Source of the DNA: Rhizobium sp. Root274 | Lineage (GTDB): Bacteria > Pseudomonadota > Alphaproteobacteria > Rhizobiales > Rhizobiaceae | Length of the DNA: 64,000 nt | Assembly (NCBI RefSeq): GCF_001429245.1 | Contig: NZ_LMJE01000011.1 | Span: 120,678-184,677 of the forward strand | Direction of reading: 5' to 3' | In this document: one piece after another, positions 1-7,506 of the stretch | Layout: the number at the start of each line of letters is the position of its first letter | Numbering within the stretch: the stretch's first letter is position 1 | Program-made: the position numbers and the translations under genes | Notes under the pieces: model-generated | What the model was told of the DNA's origin: nothing | The model's database searches: none | What the model saw: the letters and a program-made list of their open reading frames with translations, nothing else

Positions 1-138
1 TATCTTGATCGAACGCATCACAACCCTCACCATGTCTGCAATATGGAGCTAACTAGCGGAGGTGGCAGATAGGTTCAGGCTGAATTCTCACTCCCAAGAT
101 CCATGGTTAAGGCTTTGCTAAACGGCGACAGGTGCCGC

Positions 139-450
139 CTAGTCGGAGAGGGAGACCTCTTTTTTGTCAATCCAATTATAGGCCGCCTGAACTAGGTCGA
201 GGTCGGATGCGTGACTGACCGCTGCAGTTGCAACGACCATTTGGGCAACGGCACTGCAACGTCTCGGTCGTTTGCGGTCATCGGCTTGGAGGACAATTTC
301 CTTCAACTCGTCAGCAGTGCCGCCACCGGCGTTGAATAGGCTGATTGCTGCCCTCATGAGCATATCCCGCTTTTCCGATGACAGGTTCGTCTGTTGTGAA
401 CGGCCGAGTGCAGTCAATCGCTCGACGATGCGGTTTTGCAGTTCACTCAT
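139..450 (-). CDS. Hypothetical protein, 103 aa, downstream of integrase
   Basis: Small soluble protein of unknown function with no signal peptide or membrane segment. It is mostly helical in appearance and has a basic stretch (RKRPRR) near residue 59. It starts 21 bp after the stop of the tyrosine recombinase on the same strand, so the two are probably co-transcribed. That position suggests an accessory role in the mobile element, which is inference only. I do not recognise a family. Confidence 0.55.
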   Translation of the reverse strand: MSELQNRIVERLTALGRSQQTNLSSEKRDMLMRAAISLFNAGGGTADELKEIVLQADDRKRPRRCSAVAQMVVATAAVSHASDLDLVQAAYNWIDKKEVSLSD

Positions 451-471
451 CTATGTTCCCTTATCCCTTGG

Positions 472-1635
472 CTAGTCCATCAACCGAGATGCGCGGCCGC
501 TGCGACGGTGGGCACTGTTGTAGTATTGCGATGCCTGCTGAACGGATCGATGCCGCGACTGCTCCATCGCTTCGGGAAGAGGAATGCCACGATTTGCGGC
601 TTCTGTCAGGTAGCCGGATCGCAGCCCGTGGGCCGAAAACTCCGCTGGATCGAGCCCTGCCAATCCCGCTCGATGCTTGACGATGTCATTTATCGCCTTC
701 GGATCCAATGGTCTGCGTGAAACATTGCCCCATCGATCGATGGCCCGGAAGATACTGCCCTTGTCGATCTTGGCTGCGTGGAGCCAGGCGTTGAGGGTGT
801 CGACCGGGCGGCCGGTGAGATACACCACTTCGTCGTTCTCTGCGCCACTGGTCTTGGTGCGACCGAGATGGATCGCAAGAGAGGGCAGGGGAGGGCCGCT
901 ATCCACCTCGATGGGCTCCTCCGGCTGCAACTGTTCTTTTCGGAGAGCCGCGATCTCGCTGCGTCGTCGACCACCGGAAGCAAAGGCAACCATCAGGATG
1001 GCCCGATCTCTCACATCGCGCAAACTACCGGTAGCACAGGTCGCTAAAAGCTTTGCGAGTACGTCCCCGGTGACGGCCTTCGCGCTCTTTCGCCTGCGCG
1101 GTCGCGGCGTTGCTCGAACAGAAAGTCTGATGGCAGACCGGAGGGCAGGTGAGCCAAATGCCCCCTGAAGCCCGCGCCATTTGGTGAGTGTCGACCAGGT
1201 GGCAAGTCGTCGACGTACGGTGTCAGGTGCATGGGGGCCCTTCTTCTGCAGAAAACCCTGCAGTCGTAACTTATTCTCGATGTCTGCTGGCATTCCGTGT
1301 TCCGGATCCGTCAGACGCTTCTCCGGGTCCCAAAGGTGGTGGGCAACGAATTTGAGAAGGAGCGCTTCGGGCGCGGGCCAAGGAAGGGAGCGACCCGTGG
1401 CTGCCAGCGACCAGGCCAGCAAATAGGCCAGATCTGAGGTCAGCGCGCGCAGCGTGTTGGCACCCATGCCTTGGTTGACCAGATGACGGAGTGTGTCGAC
1501 ATCCTGATCCGTCAGCAGCTCGGCGAGTTCATCACGCCGCTCGATCGGCAAGACTGACGCGATCGTATCGAGCTCTTGCACCCGGCGTGCGAGTGTGTCG
1601 CTGCTCGAAGGGGCGTCTGGACCTTTTCTCGTCAT
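472..1635 (-). CDS. Tyrosine recombinase / phage-type integrase
   Basis: Site-specific recombinase of about 387 aa. The C-terminal catalytic domain shows the family boxes: an Arg in a GGRRRSEIAAL segment, an H-x-x-R box read as HGLRSGY, and a final SRHRS...YYN box carrying the nucleophilic Tyr. The N-terminal part, with an ALTSDL..YLLAWSLA segment, fits a SAM-like core-binding domain. I chose the ATG at 1635 (MTRKGPD) because an AGGAAG ribosome site lies six bases upstream; an in-frame start further upstream at 1668 lacks this. It is divergent from the toxin-antitoxin pair at 1713. It probably mobilises the island or acts in plasmid resolution; the target site is not visible. Confidence 0.85.
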   Translation of the reverse strand: MTRKGPDAPSSSDTLARRVQELDTIASVLPIERRDELAELLTDQDVDTLRHLVNQGMGANTLRALTSDLAYLLAWSLAATGRSLPWPAPEALLLKFVAHHLWDPEKRLTDPEHGMPADIENKLRLQGFLQKKGPHAPDTVRRRLATWSTLTKWRGLQGAFGSPALRSAIRLSVRATPRPRRRKSAKAVTGDVLAKLLATCATGSLRDVRDRAILMVAFASGGRRRSEIAALRKEQLQPEEPIEVDSGPPLPSLAIHLGRTKTSGAENDEVVYLTGRPVDTLNAWLHAAKIDKGSIFRAIDRWGNVSRRPLDPKAINDIVKHRAGLAGLDPAEFSAHGLRSGYLTEAANRGIPLPEAMEQSRHRSVQQASQYYNSAHRRSGRASRLMD

Positions 1636-1670
1636 CTTGCGCTTCCTGATTCTTCTGAGCGTTTGCAAAA

Positions 1671-1697
1671 ATTCCGGAAAACCCGTATATTCCGGAA
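1671..1697. promoter_or_regulatory. Twin ATTCCGGAA boxes in divergent promoter
   Basis: The nonamer ATTCCGGAA occurs at 1671-1679 and again at 1689-1697, 18 bp apart. Its core TTCCGGAA is itself palindromic. The second copy runs straight into the AAAGGAG ribosome site of the antitoxin at 1713. Phd/YefM antitoxins bind short palindromes in their own promoters, so this is a likely autoregulatory operator. It may also affect the integrase transcribed the other way. Confidence 0.55.
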
Positions 1698-1712
1698 CAA
1701 AGGAGATCTGCC

Positions 1713-1991
1713 ATGACGTCGATTGTGACAGCAGCTGCGGTTTCGAAGAATTTCGGTGCCTATCAGGATGCCGCCGTGCGAGAGCCCGTGATCATCACCA
1801 AGAACGGCCGGCCCCGCACAGTGCTCATGGCCTATGAAGACTACCTCCGGCTGGCCAAGCGGAACCGGCGCGTCGATCTGACGGCTGCGATCAGTGACGA
1901 CGAGCTGGCCGCGATTGAGGCGTCTACGATGGAGACGGGCCTTGATCATCTCAATGCCGAACTGCTGATGGACAAGAATGCTGCCGACTGA
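1713..1991 (+). CDS. Phd/YefM-type antitoxin
   Basis: Antitoxin of a type II toxin-antitoxin pair, 92 aa. Residues 1-50 show the Phd/YefM DNA-binding fold: VTAAAVSKNF (the recurring S-x-N/K-F segment), VIITKNGRPRTVLM and the AYEDYLRL helix. The C-terminal tail is the expected toxin-binding region. An AAAGGAG ribosome site precedes the ATG. The last 14 bases overlap the start of the toxin gene, as is usual for such pairs. Known members repress their own promoter and neutralise the partner; the twin ATTCCGGAA boxes upstream fit that. Confidence 0.85.
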   Translation: MTSIVTAAAVSKNFGAYQDAAVREPVIITKNGRPRTVLMAYEDYLRLAKRNRRVDLTAAISDDELAAIEASTMETGLDHLNAELLMDKNAAD

Positions 1992-2409
1992 GCCCAAGGT
2001 CGGTTGGGTCTTTCGCTATTCTTATCTTTGGCATTGGCAGCATCTGGACGGACGGGAAGAGGGTGACAAGGACCGCCCGGCGCTCGTGCTCGCTATTGTT
2101 GCGACGCTCGAGGATGGAACGCCTGCAGTTCGTGTCCTGCCGATTACGCATTCCCCACCGTCCGACCCCCGTGAAGCAATCGAGATTCCGCCTGCCACCA
2201 AGCGCCGCCTGGGTCTCGATGACGAGCGATCCTGGATCGTGCTGACCGAAAGCAACCGCTTCGTCTGGCCGGGGCCTGACGTTCGCCCCGTTGACAGCGA
2301 AAGCGGATATCACGGGCCGTTGCCTCCGGTACTGTTCGAAGAAGTGAAGCGTCGGTTCGTCGATCTCGCCCGAAGCCAGCGTCACAAGGCCACCGTTCGC
2401 AGCGACTAA
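1978..2409 (+). CDS. PemK/MazF-like toxin
   Basis: Probable endoribonuclease toxin, 143 aa. It begins with P-K-V-G-W-V-F-R-Y and has a DKDRPALVLAIV segment, matching the G-x-V/RP-x-x-V strands of PemK/MazF-like plasmid maintenance toxins. A divergent variant of this fold is common in rhizobia. The start codon overlaps the antitoxin by 14 bases, which supports the pair. Length is somewhat above classic MazF (about 110 aa). The catalytic residues are not certain by eye, so the assignment rests on context plus the N-terminal pattern. Confidence 0.7.
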   Translation: MLPTEPKVGWVFRYSYLWHWQHLDGREEGDKDRPALVLAIVATLEDGTPAVRVLPITHSPPSDPREAIEIPPATKRRLGLDDERSWIVLTESNRFVWPGPDVRPVDSESGYHGPLPPVLFEEVKRRFVDLARSQRHKATVRSD

Positions 2410-2515
2410 GCCGTTCTTCATCCTGTTGTTCGCCCTTGAGTTCGGCGCATACGACGGTCGCTCCCGCCGTGATTTGCCACGACTATAGGCCCGCAGAGTC
2501 GTCAAATCAATCACC

Positions 2516-2538
2516 TCCGATAAGGGTTACTTATCGGA
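2516..2538. promoter_or_regulatory. Perfect 9-bp inverted repeat before DUF1612 gene
   Basis: TCCGATAAG at 2516-2524 and CTTATCGGA at 2530-2538 form perfect arms around a 5-base spacer. It lies 107 bp after the toxin gene and 88 bp before the DUF1612 gene. There is no T-tract, so an operator is more likely than a terminator. The DUF1612 protein has a helix-turn-helix end and could bind here; that is inference. Confidence 0.45.
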
Positions 2539-2626
2539 AGTCAGCAGCTCCGGACTCTTTCATATGATGTACAGAACTGTAAGTGACGTATAGCTTTCTC
2601 TTAACGAATCATTTACCATAAATTCA

Positions 2627-3760
2627 ATGTCTTACGATCTCGCGAAATTGTCCATCCAGAACTTGCTGCGGCCGATTTCCGAGGCAGCGGTCGCGCTTGC
2701 CCGCCTCGATGAGCGCATCGCCCGTTCACCCGTCGGTGAGGGCTTTCTCAAGCGCTCGCATTTCCTCGAGGCGCATGCCTCGCTCTGGGTCGACGGCGAA
2801 CTCGTTCATCTGGAGGACCTCGTCCTTCATGACGCCCTTCGCGACATCCGCGCACCCAGCCACGAACTCACCATCGCCCGCGACATCCTGAAAACCCGAC
2901 GCCGCATCGCCGCCCATCCCCCGGCCTGGGCGCTTTCTGCCCAAGGCCTCGCCTCCCTCCGCGGGCAGGCGTTGCCTGCAGCATCATCGGGTGACGACGG
3001 GGAGGGTTTGCCGGATGGGAATGTTGAGGTCAGCGACACTCGGGCTGGGGTAGGGGAAGCCGAAGATCCTGATGCCGACGGTCTGAGTAATGCGTTTGCC
3101 GCAATCGATGCGGTGCTCGCCCGGTCGGAAGCCGCGATCGAAGAGGTGAAGAAACCGGCGCGCGCCAAAAACGCTCCGGAAAAGGATCCCTTCGTCTACG
3201 ATCTCGACTGGGATGAGGACGAGCGGCTGGCGGAGTGGCAGACCGCCCTCGGCCGAGCTGATGATTTGCCGCCGGTCTTGAAGGCGATCATCGCCCTCGA
3301 TGCCTGGAACGAGATTGCCGTGCTGCAGCATGCGCCCTGGCTCGGTCGACTGCTTTCCGCCTCGGTCCTGCGCGAGGGCGGCGTTACCACAAGCGGGCAT
3401 CTCGCGGCGATCAATCTCGGGCTGAAAGCCGTCCCCGTCGATCGGCGCCGGCATCGTGATCGCGAGACGCGGTTGCTGGCGATATCAAGGGCGCTGACGA
3501 TTGCCGCCGAGACGGGGCTCAAGGAGCATGACCGGTTGGTGCTGGCGCGGCAGATGATGATGCGCAAACTGGAGGGCCGCCGGACGTCATCCAGGCTGCC
3601 GGAGCTCGTCGAGCTCGTCATGGCGCGGCCGCTGATCTCCGCCGGCATGGTGGCGAAGACGCTAGAGGTGACGCCGCAAGGCGCGCGGCGGATCGTGCAG
3701 GAGCTGGGGTTGAGGGAGATGACGGGCAGGGGGAGGTTTCGAGCCTGGGGGATTATCTAG
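2627..3760 (+). CDS. DUF1612 / RHE_PE00001-family HTH protein
   Basis: Protein of 377 aa of the rhizobial RHE_PE00001 type. Residues 1-110 match the family start (LARLDERIARSP..EGFLKRSHFLEAHASLWVDGELVHLEDLVLHDA). An acidic, low-complexity middle follows. The DUF1612-like region lies at about 200-320 (LPPVLKAIIALDAWNEIAVLQHAPWLGRLL). A C-terminal winged helix is at about 325-377 (LISAGMVAKTLEVTPQGARRIVQELGLREMTGRGRFRAWGI). It is probably a DNA-binding regulator found on rhizobial plasmids and islands; the molecular function is not established. It shares the HTH/Fic-like layout of DUF1612 proteins but shows no Fic motif. Confidence 0.75.
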   Translation: MSYDLAKLSIQNLLRPISEAAVALARLDERIARSPVGEGFLKRSHFLEAHASLWVDGELVHLEDLVLHDALRDIRAPSHELTIARDILKTRRRIAAHPPAWALSAQGLASLRGQALPAASSGDDGEGLPDGNVEVSDTRAGVGEAEDPDADGLSNAFAAIDAVLARSEAAIEEVKKPARAKNAPEKDPFVYDLDWDEDERLAEWQTALGRADDLPPVLKAIIALDAWNEIAVLQHAPWLGRLLSASVLREGGVTTSGHLAAINLGLKAVPVDRRRHRDRETRLLAISRALTIAAETGLKEHDRLVLARQMMMRKLEGRRTSSRLPELVELVMARPLISAGMVAKTLEVTPQGARRIVQELGLREMTGRGRFRAWGII

Positions 3761-3996
3761 CCAGCCGGACCAGCCCATATGAAAGGAAAAATAGAAATCC
3801 AATATTAGCTGACTAGACGTCCGAAAGCCTCCTGGTGCCCGTCGCTATCGTAAGCGTCGCGCCAGAGATCAATTGTAGAGAACGGAATCGTAGCGCCCGG
3901 GCAAGCTGCGGTGTAAGGACGAACTTCAATTGCCGTTCGCATTCCCTTTTTGGGGTCATTTGCGAACATTAATTATGATAATCAGAGGCTTAGAAA

Positions 3997-5550
3997 ATGA
4001 CCGAAGAGCAAAGAAGAAAGCTTGAGCAGAAGCTCTGGGATATAGCGAACACTCTTCGTGGCAAAATGAATGCGGACGAATTTCGTGACTACATACTTGG
4101 CTTTATCTTTTACAAGTACCTGTCTGAGCGGATGCATCTCTACGCCAACGAGGTCCTGAGGCAGGACGAACTTGACTACCTGTCGGTCCGCGAAGAATCC
4201 GTGGAGGGCCGCGAAATTCTTGATGCCGTTCGCGAAGCATCCGTCGACGCCCTTGGCTATTTCTTGCGTCCGTCTGAACTACTCAGCCAAGTTGCCAAAC
4301 GTGGATCACAGCCAGGGCAGTTCATCCTTGCAGATCTGACCACGATCCTGAACAACATCCAGCGCTCGACGATGGGCACAGAGTCCGAGGGCGACTTCGA
4401 TCATCTGTTTGAAGACCTCGACCTGACATCAACGAAGCTCGGACGGACGGAAGAAGCCAAGAACGCCCTCATTACGAAGGTATTGACCCACCTTGACCAG
4501 ATCAACTTCCTGCTGGACGATGCCAATGCGGATGTCCTTGGCGACGCATACGAATACCTGATCGGCCAGTTTGCCAGCGGCGCGGGCAAGAAAGCCGGCG
4601 AGTTTTATACGCCGCAGCAGGTCTCCACCATCCTTGCCCGCATCGTCACCACTGGCAAGACGCGGCTGAAATCGGTCTATGATCCGGCCTGCGGCTCGGG
4701 TTCCCTGTTGCTTCGTGTGGCTAAGGAGGCGGATGTGTCCGAGTTCTTCGGGCAGGAGATGAACCGCACGACCTACAACCTCGCCCGCATGAACATGATC
4801 CTGCACGGGGTGCATTACCGCAACTTCGACCTGAAACAGGAAGATACGCTGGAACACCCCCAGCATAACGGCATGCGGTTCGAGGCGGTAGTCGCCAATC
4901 CGCCGTTTAGTGCCAATTGGTCCTCCAACCAGTTGCTACTGTCGGATGACCGGTTTAGCCAGTATGGCAGGCTTGCCCCGGCATCGAAGGCCGACTTCGC
5001 CTTTGTCCAGCACATGCTTCATCATCTGGACGACAACGGGACTATGGCAGTGATTTTGCCGCATGGCGCGCTTTTCCGGGGCGGGGCCGAAGGACATATC
5101 CGGCAATACCTAATCAAAGATCGCAACTGGCTTGATGCCGTGATCGGCCTGCCCGCCAATATCTTTTATGGAACCAGCATTCCGACCTGCATCATGGTTT
5201 TCAAGAAATGCCGCGAAGCCGAGGATGTGCTGTTTGTAGATGCCTCGACCTGTTTCGAAAAGGCGACAAACCAGAACGTCCTGCGTGCCGCCGATGTCGA
5301 CCGCATTGTCGACACCTTCCGCGGCCGCACTGAAGTGGATCGCTTCAGCTATCGCGCGACCGTGGCCGAAATCGCTGAGAACGACTTCAATCTTAACATC
5401 CCCCGCTATGTTGATACGTTCGAGGCCGAAGCCGAGATTGATCTCACAGCCGTCGCGGCTGAAGTGCGCAAAATCGAAAACAACATGGCGGACCTGGACA
5501 CTTCTATTCGCGACTTCTGCACCGAGCTGGGCCTGGAGTCGCCCGTATGA
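3997..5550 (+). CDS. hsdM: Type I restriction-modification methyltransferase HsdM
   Basis: Adenine-N6 DNA methyltransferase subunit of a type I restriction-modification system, 517 aa. An HsdM N-terminal helical domain covers about 1-160. The SAM-binding motif I DPACGSGSLLL begins at about residue 229 and the catalytic NPPF motif is at 301-304, both intact. It is the first gene of the hsdM-hsdS-abi-hsdR operon and overlaps hsdS by 4 bases (ATGA). The C-terminal helix (ENNMADLDTSIRDFCTELGL) is the usual contact with HsdS. About 236 bp of non-coding DNA lies upstream and should hold the operon promoter; I could not place a confident -35/-10 pair. Confidence 0.95.
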   Translation: MTEEQRRKLEQKLWDIANTLRGKMNADEFRDYILGFIFYKYLSERMHLYANEVLRQDELDYLSVREESVEGREILDAVREASVDALGYFLRPSELLSQVAKRGSQPGQFILADLTTILNNIQRSTMGTESEGDFDHLFEDLDLTSTKLGRTEEAKNALITKVLTHLDQINFLLDDANADVLGDAYEYLIGQFASGAGKKAGEFYTPQQVSTILARIVTTGKTRLKSVYDPACGSGSLLLRVAKEADVSEFFGQEMNRTTYNLARMNMILHGVHYRNFDLKQEDTLEHPQHNGMRFEAVVANPPFSANWSSNQLLLSDDRFSQYGRLAPASKADFAFVQHMLHHLDDNGTMAVILPHGALFRGGAEGHIRQYLIKDRNWLDAVIGLPANIFYGTSIPTCIMVFKKCREAEDVLFVDASTCFEKATNQNVLRAADVDRIVDTFRGRTEVDRFSYRATVAEIAENDFNLNIPRYVDTFEAEAEIDLTAVAAEVRKIENNMADLDTSIRDFCTELGLESPV

Positions 5551-6812
5551 CAGGCAGGACCACACCGACGCTTCGGTTCCCTGGCTTCAAAGGCCCGTGG
5601 AGAGCGACCGCCATTTCCACACTGCTCGAGAAGCAGAGCATTCCGGTTGAAGTTGATTCAGCGCACGCTTATCGCCAGATCGGCGTTCGGTCACATGGCA
5701 AAGGCATATTTTACAAGGAGTGCGTCACGGGCGCGGAACTCGGCGATAAGCGCGTTTTTCGTGTTGTTCCGAGAGCACTTGTTGTGAACATCGTTTTCGC
5801 TTGGGAGCAGGCGGTCGCACTGACAACGGATGCAGAGGCTGGCTTCGTCGCGTCTCATCGCTTCCCCATGTTCACGGAGAAGGATGGAAAAAGCTATCTT
5901 CCGTTTCTTCGGCATATGTTCCTGACAAAGCGTGGGAAGCTTCTTTTGGAAATAGCGTCGCCAGGGGGCGCGGGGAGGAACAAGACGCTGGGGCAGCAGG
6001 AGTTTCTGAAACTTAAGCCTGTCGTACCAGACCGTGCTGAACAGAAGAAAATCGCAGACGCTGTTGACGCGGTGGATACCAAGATTGCAGCGCTTACGGC
6101 AAAGCGGCATGCGCTGGTTCAGTTCAAAGCGGGACTGATGCAAAAGCTATTCAGCCAGCAACTTCGCTTTACCCGAGACGATGGAAAGGCTTTTCCTGAT
6201 TGGCAGAAGAAACGACTGGGGGATATTTTCACTTGGGTGAAAACCAACAGTTTGTCGCGTGAATTTCTGACTTATGATGGCGGAACTGTTCAGAATATTC
6301 ACTACGGCGACATCCATACAAAATTCCGCGCCTTGTTTCGGCAATCGGCCGAGACCGTACCTTTTGTGGGGGCCAAAATAGGGCCGAAAGCGTTCTCGGA
6401 CGAAGAGTTTTGTCGAGTTGGAGATGTAATTATCGCTGATGCGTCAGAGGATTACGCTGACATCGGCAAAACGATTGAGATTGTAGAGGTGCGTGAGCGC
6501 TCGCTGGTGGCGGGCCTGCACACACACATGGCGCGGCCGAAAATTGACTGTCTGGTCGTCGGTTTCGCCGGATATCTGTTACGCAGTGAGCCAATGCGGC
6601 GGCAGATCATTCGGATTGCTCAGGGAATTTCTGTCTTGGGGATCTCGAAGGGGAATCTCGAGAAATTGACGTTCTTGCTTCCGCACCCCGACGAGCAACA
6701 AAAAATCGCTGACGCGCTTGCCGCAATGGATGCCAAAATTCAGGCTGTAGTAGACCAGATTTCCAAATTGCAAGCTTTCAAAAAGGGTCTGCTGCAGCAG
6801 ATGTTCGTTTGA
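5547..6812 (+). CDS. hsdS: Type I restriction specificity subunit HsdS
   Basis: Target-recognition subunit, 421 aa. It has two target recognition domains. The first lies at about 1-160 and ends with an EQKKIADAVDAVDTKIAALTAKR helix; the second at about 200-385 ends with DEQQKIADALAAMDAKIQAV. These two conserved helices form the coiled coil that sets the spacer of the bipartite site. The recognition sequence cannot be read from the protein. Start overlaps hsdM by ATGA and the stop is one base before the next gene, so translation is coupled. TRDs usually exchange by recombination between strains. Confidence 0.92.
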   Translation: MTGRTTPTLRFPGFKGPWRATAISTLLEKQSIPVEVDSAHAYRQIGVRSHGKGIFYKECVTGAELGDKRVFRVVPRALVVNIVFAWEQAVALTTDAEAGFVASHRFPMFTEKDGKSYLPFLRHMFLTKRGKLLLEIASPGGAGRNKTLGQQEFLKLKPVVPDRAEQKKIADAVDAVDTKIAALTAKRHALVQFKAGLMQKLFSQQLRFTRDDGKAFPDWQKKRLGDIFTWVKTNSLSREFLTYDGGTVQNIHYGDIHTKFRALFRQSAETVPFVGAKIGPKAFSDEEFCRVGDVIIADASEDYADIGKTIEIVEVRERSLVAGLHTHMARPKIDCLVVGFAGYLLRSEPMRRQIIRIAQGISVLGISKGNLEKLTFLLPHPDEQQKIADALAAMDAKIQAVVDQISKLQAFKKGLLQQMFV

Positions 6813-6813
6813 C

Positions 6814-7506
6814 ATGATGCGCCCTGCTGAACTGCTGATCATCGAAAACGCCATAGAGTGCCCTGACTTCCGATATTATCTTCCTTTGATGAAGAAGGCA
6901 GAACGGAACGTCACGAACCACCCAGACATCTGCATCGAGACGTGCAAGGCCCTCCTTGAAGGAGTGTCGAAGACTATCATTCTGTCGCTTGAAGAAGGTG
7001 TGAAACCTGAGGACATCAAGGATCTTGATGTATCTCCACTCGTGAAACGTGCCGGCAAGCTGCTTCAACAGGATGAGACGATCATCGAAGAAAGCTTCGT
7101 TACTCGGGTCGCTTCCGTGGCACACTTCATAGGCGTTCTCCGGAACGAGCGTGGTGACATCTCGCACGGCAAAGCCGTGCCGAAGTTAATCCAAAGTAAT
7201 GACAAGCTGGCAAACGCAATTCTTCAGGTCTCAAGCGGCCTATTGATCTACATGCTCGATGCCTTTTTCACGAAGCTGCGGGATAAGCGAGCGCGCCTCG
7301 TCCAAGCGGAACTTGAGAAAGATCAGGCCACCGACCTGGAGCAGGTGTCCTACGCAGACAACAACGATTTTAATTCATGGCTAGACGAAAGCTATCCCTA
7401 CGAAGGCAAACTCACCTACAGCTTCGCACTTTTTTCGCTTTACTATGAGGACTACCTCGTGCGGTTAGAAGAGTTCCGGGACCTTGCCGAGGAGGAGGAC
7501 GAATGA
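6814..7506 (+). CDS. Abi-C-like protein embedded in hsd operon
   Basis: Soluble protein of 230 aa placed between hsdS and hsdR. It starts 1 bp after the hsdS stop and overlaps the hsdR start by 4 bases. The segment CIETCKALLEGVSKTII (about 49-65) with LRNERGDISHG (about 111-121) resembles the Abi-C/abortive-infection pattern A-x-x-LLE-x-x-KTI ... R-N-x-x-G-x-x-HG. The R-x-x-x-x-x-H end of that pattern is HEPN-like, which would suggest RNA cleavage; this is inference. The acidic C-terminal tail (LAEEEDE) is unusual. It may back up or tune the restriction system, for example by triggering cell arrest when restriction fails. Confidence 0.65.
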   Translation: MMRPAELLIIENAIECPDFRYYLPLMKKAERNVTNHPDICIETCKALLEGVSKTIILSLEEGVKPEDIKDLDVSPLVKRAGKLLQQDETIIEESFVTRVASVAHFIGVLRNERGDISHGKAVPKLIQSNDKLANAILQVSSGLLIYMLDAFFTKLRDKRARLVQAELEKDQATDLEQVSYADNNDFNSWLDESYPYEGKLTYSFALFSLYYEDYLVRLEEFRDLAEEEDE

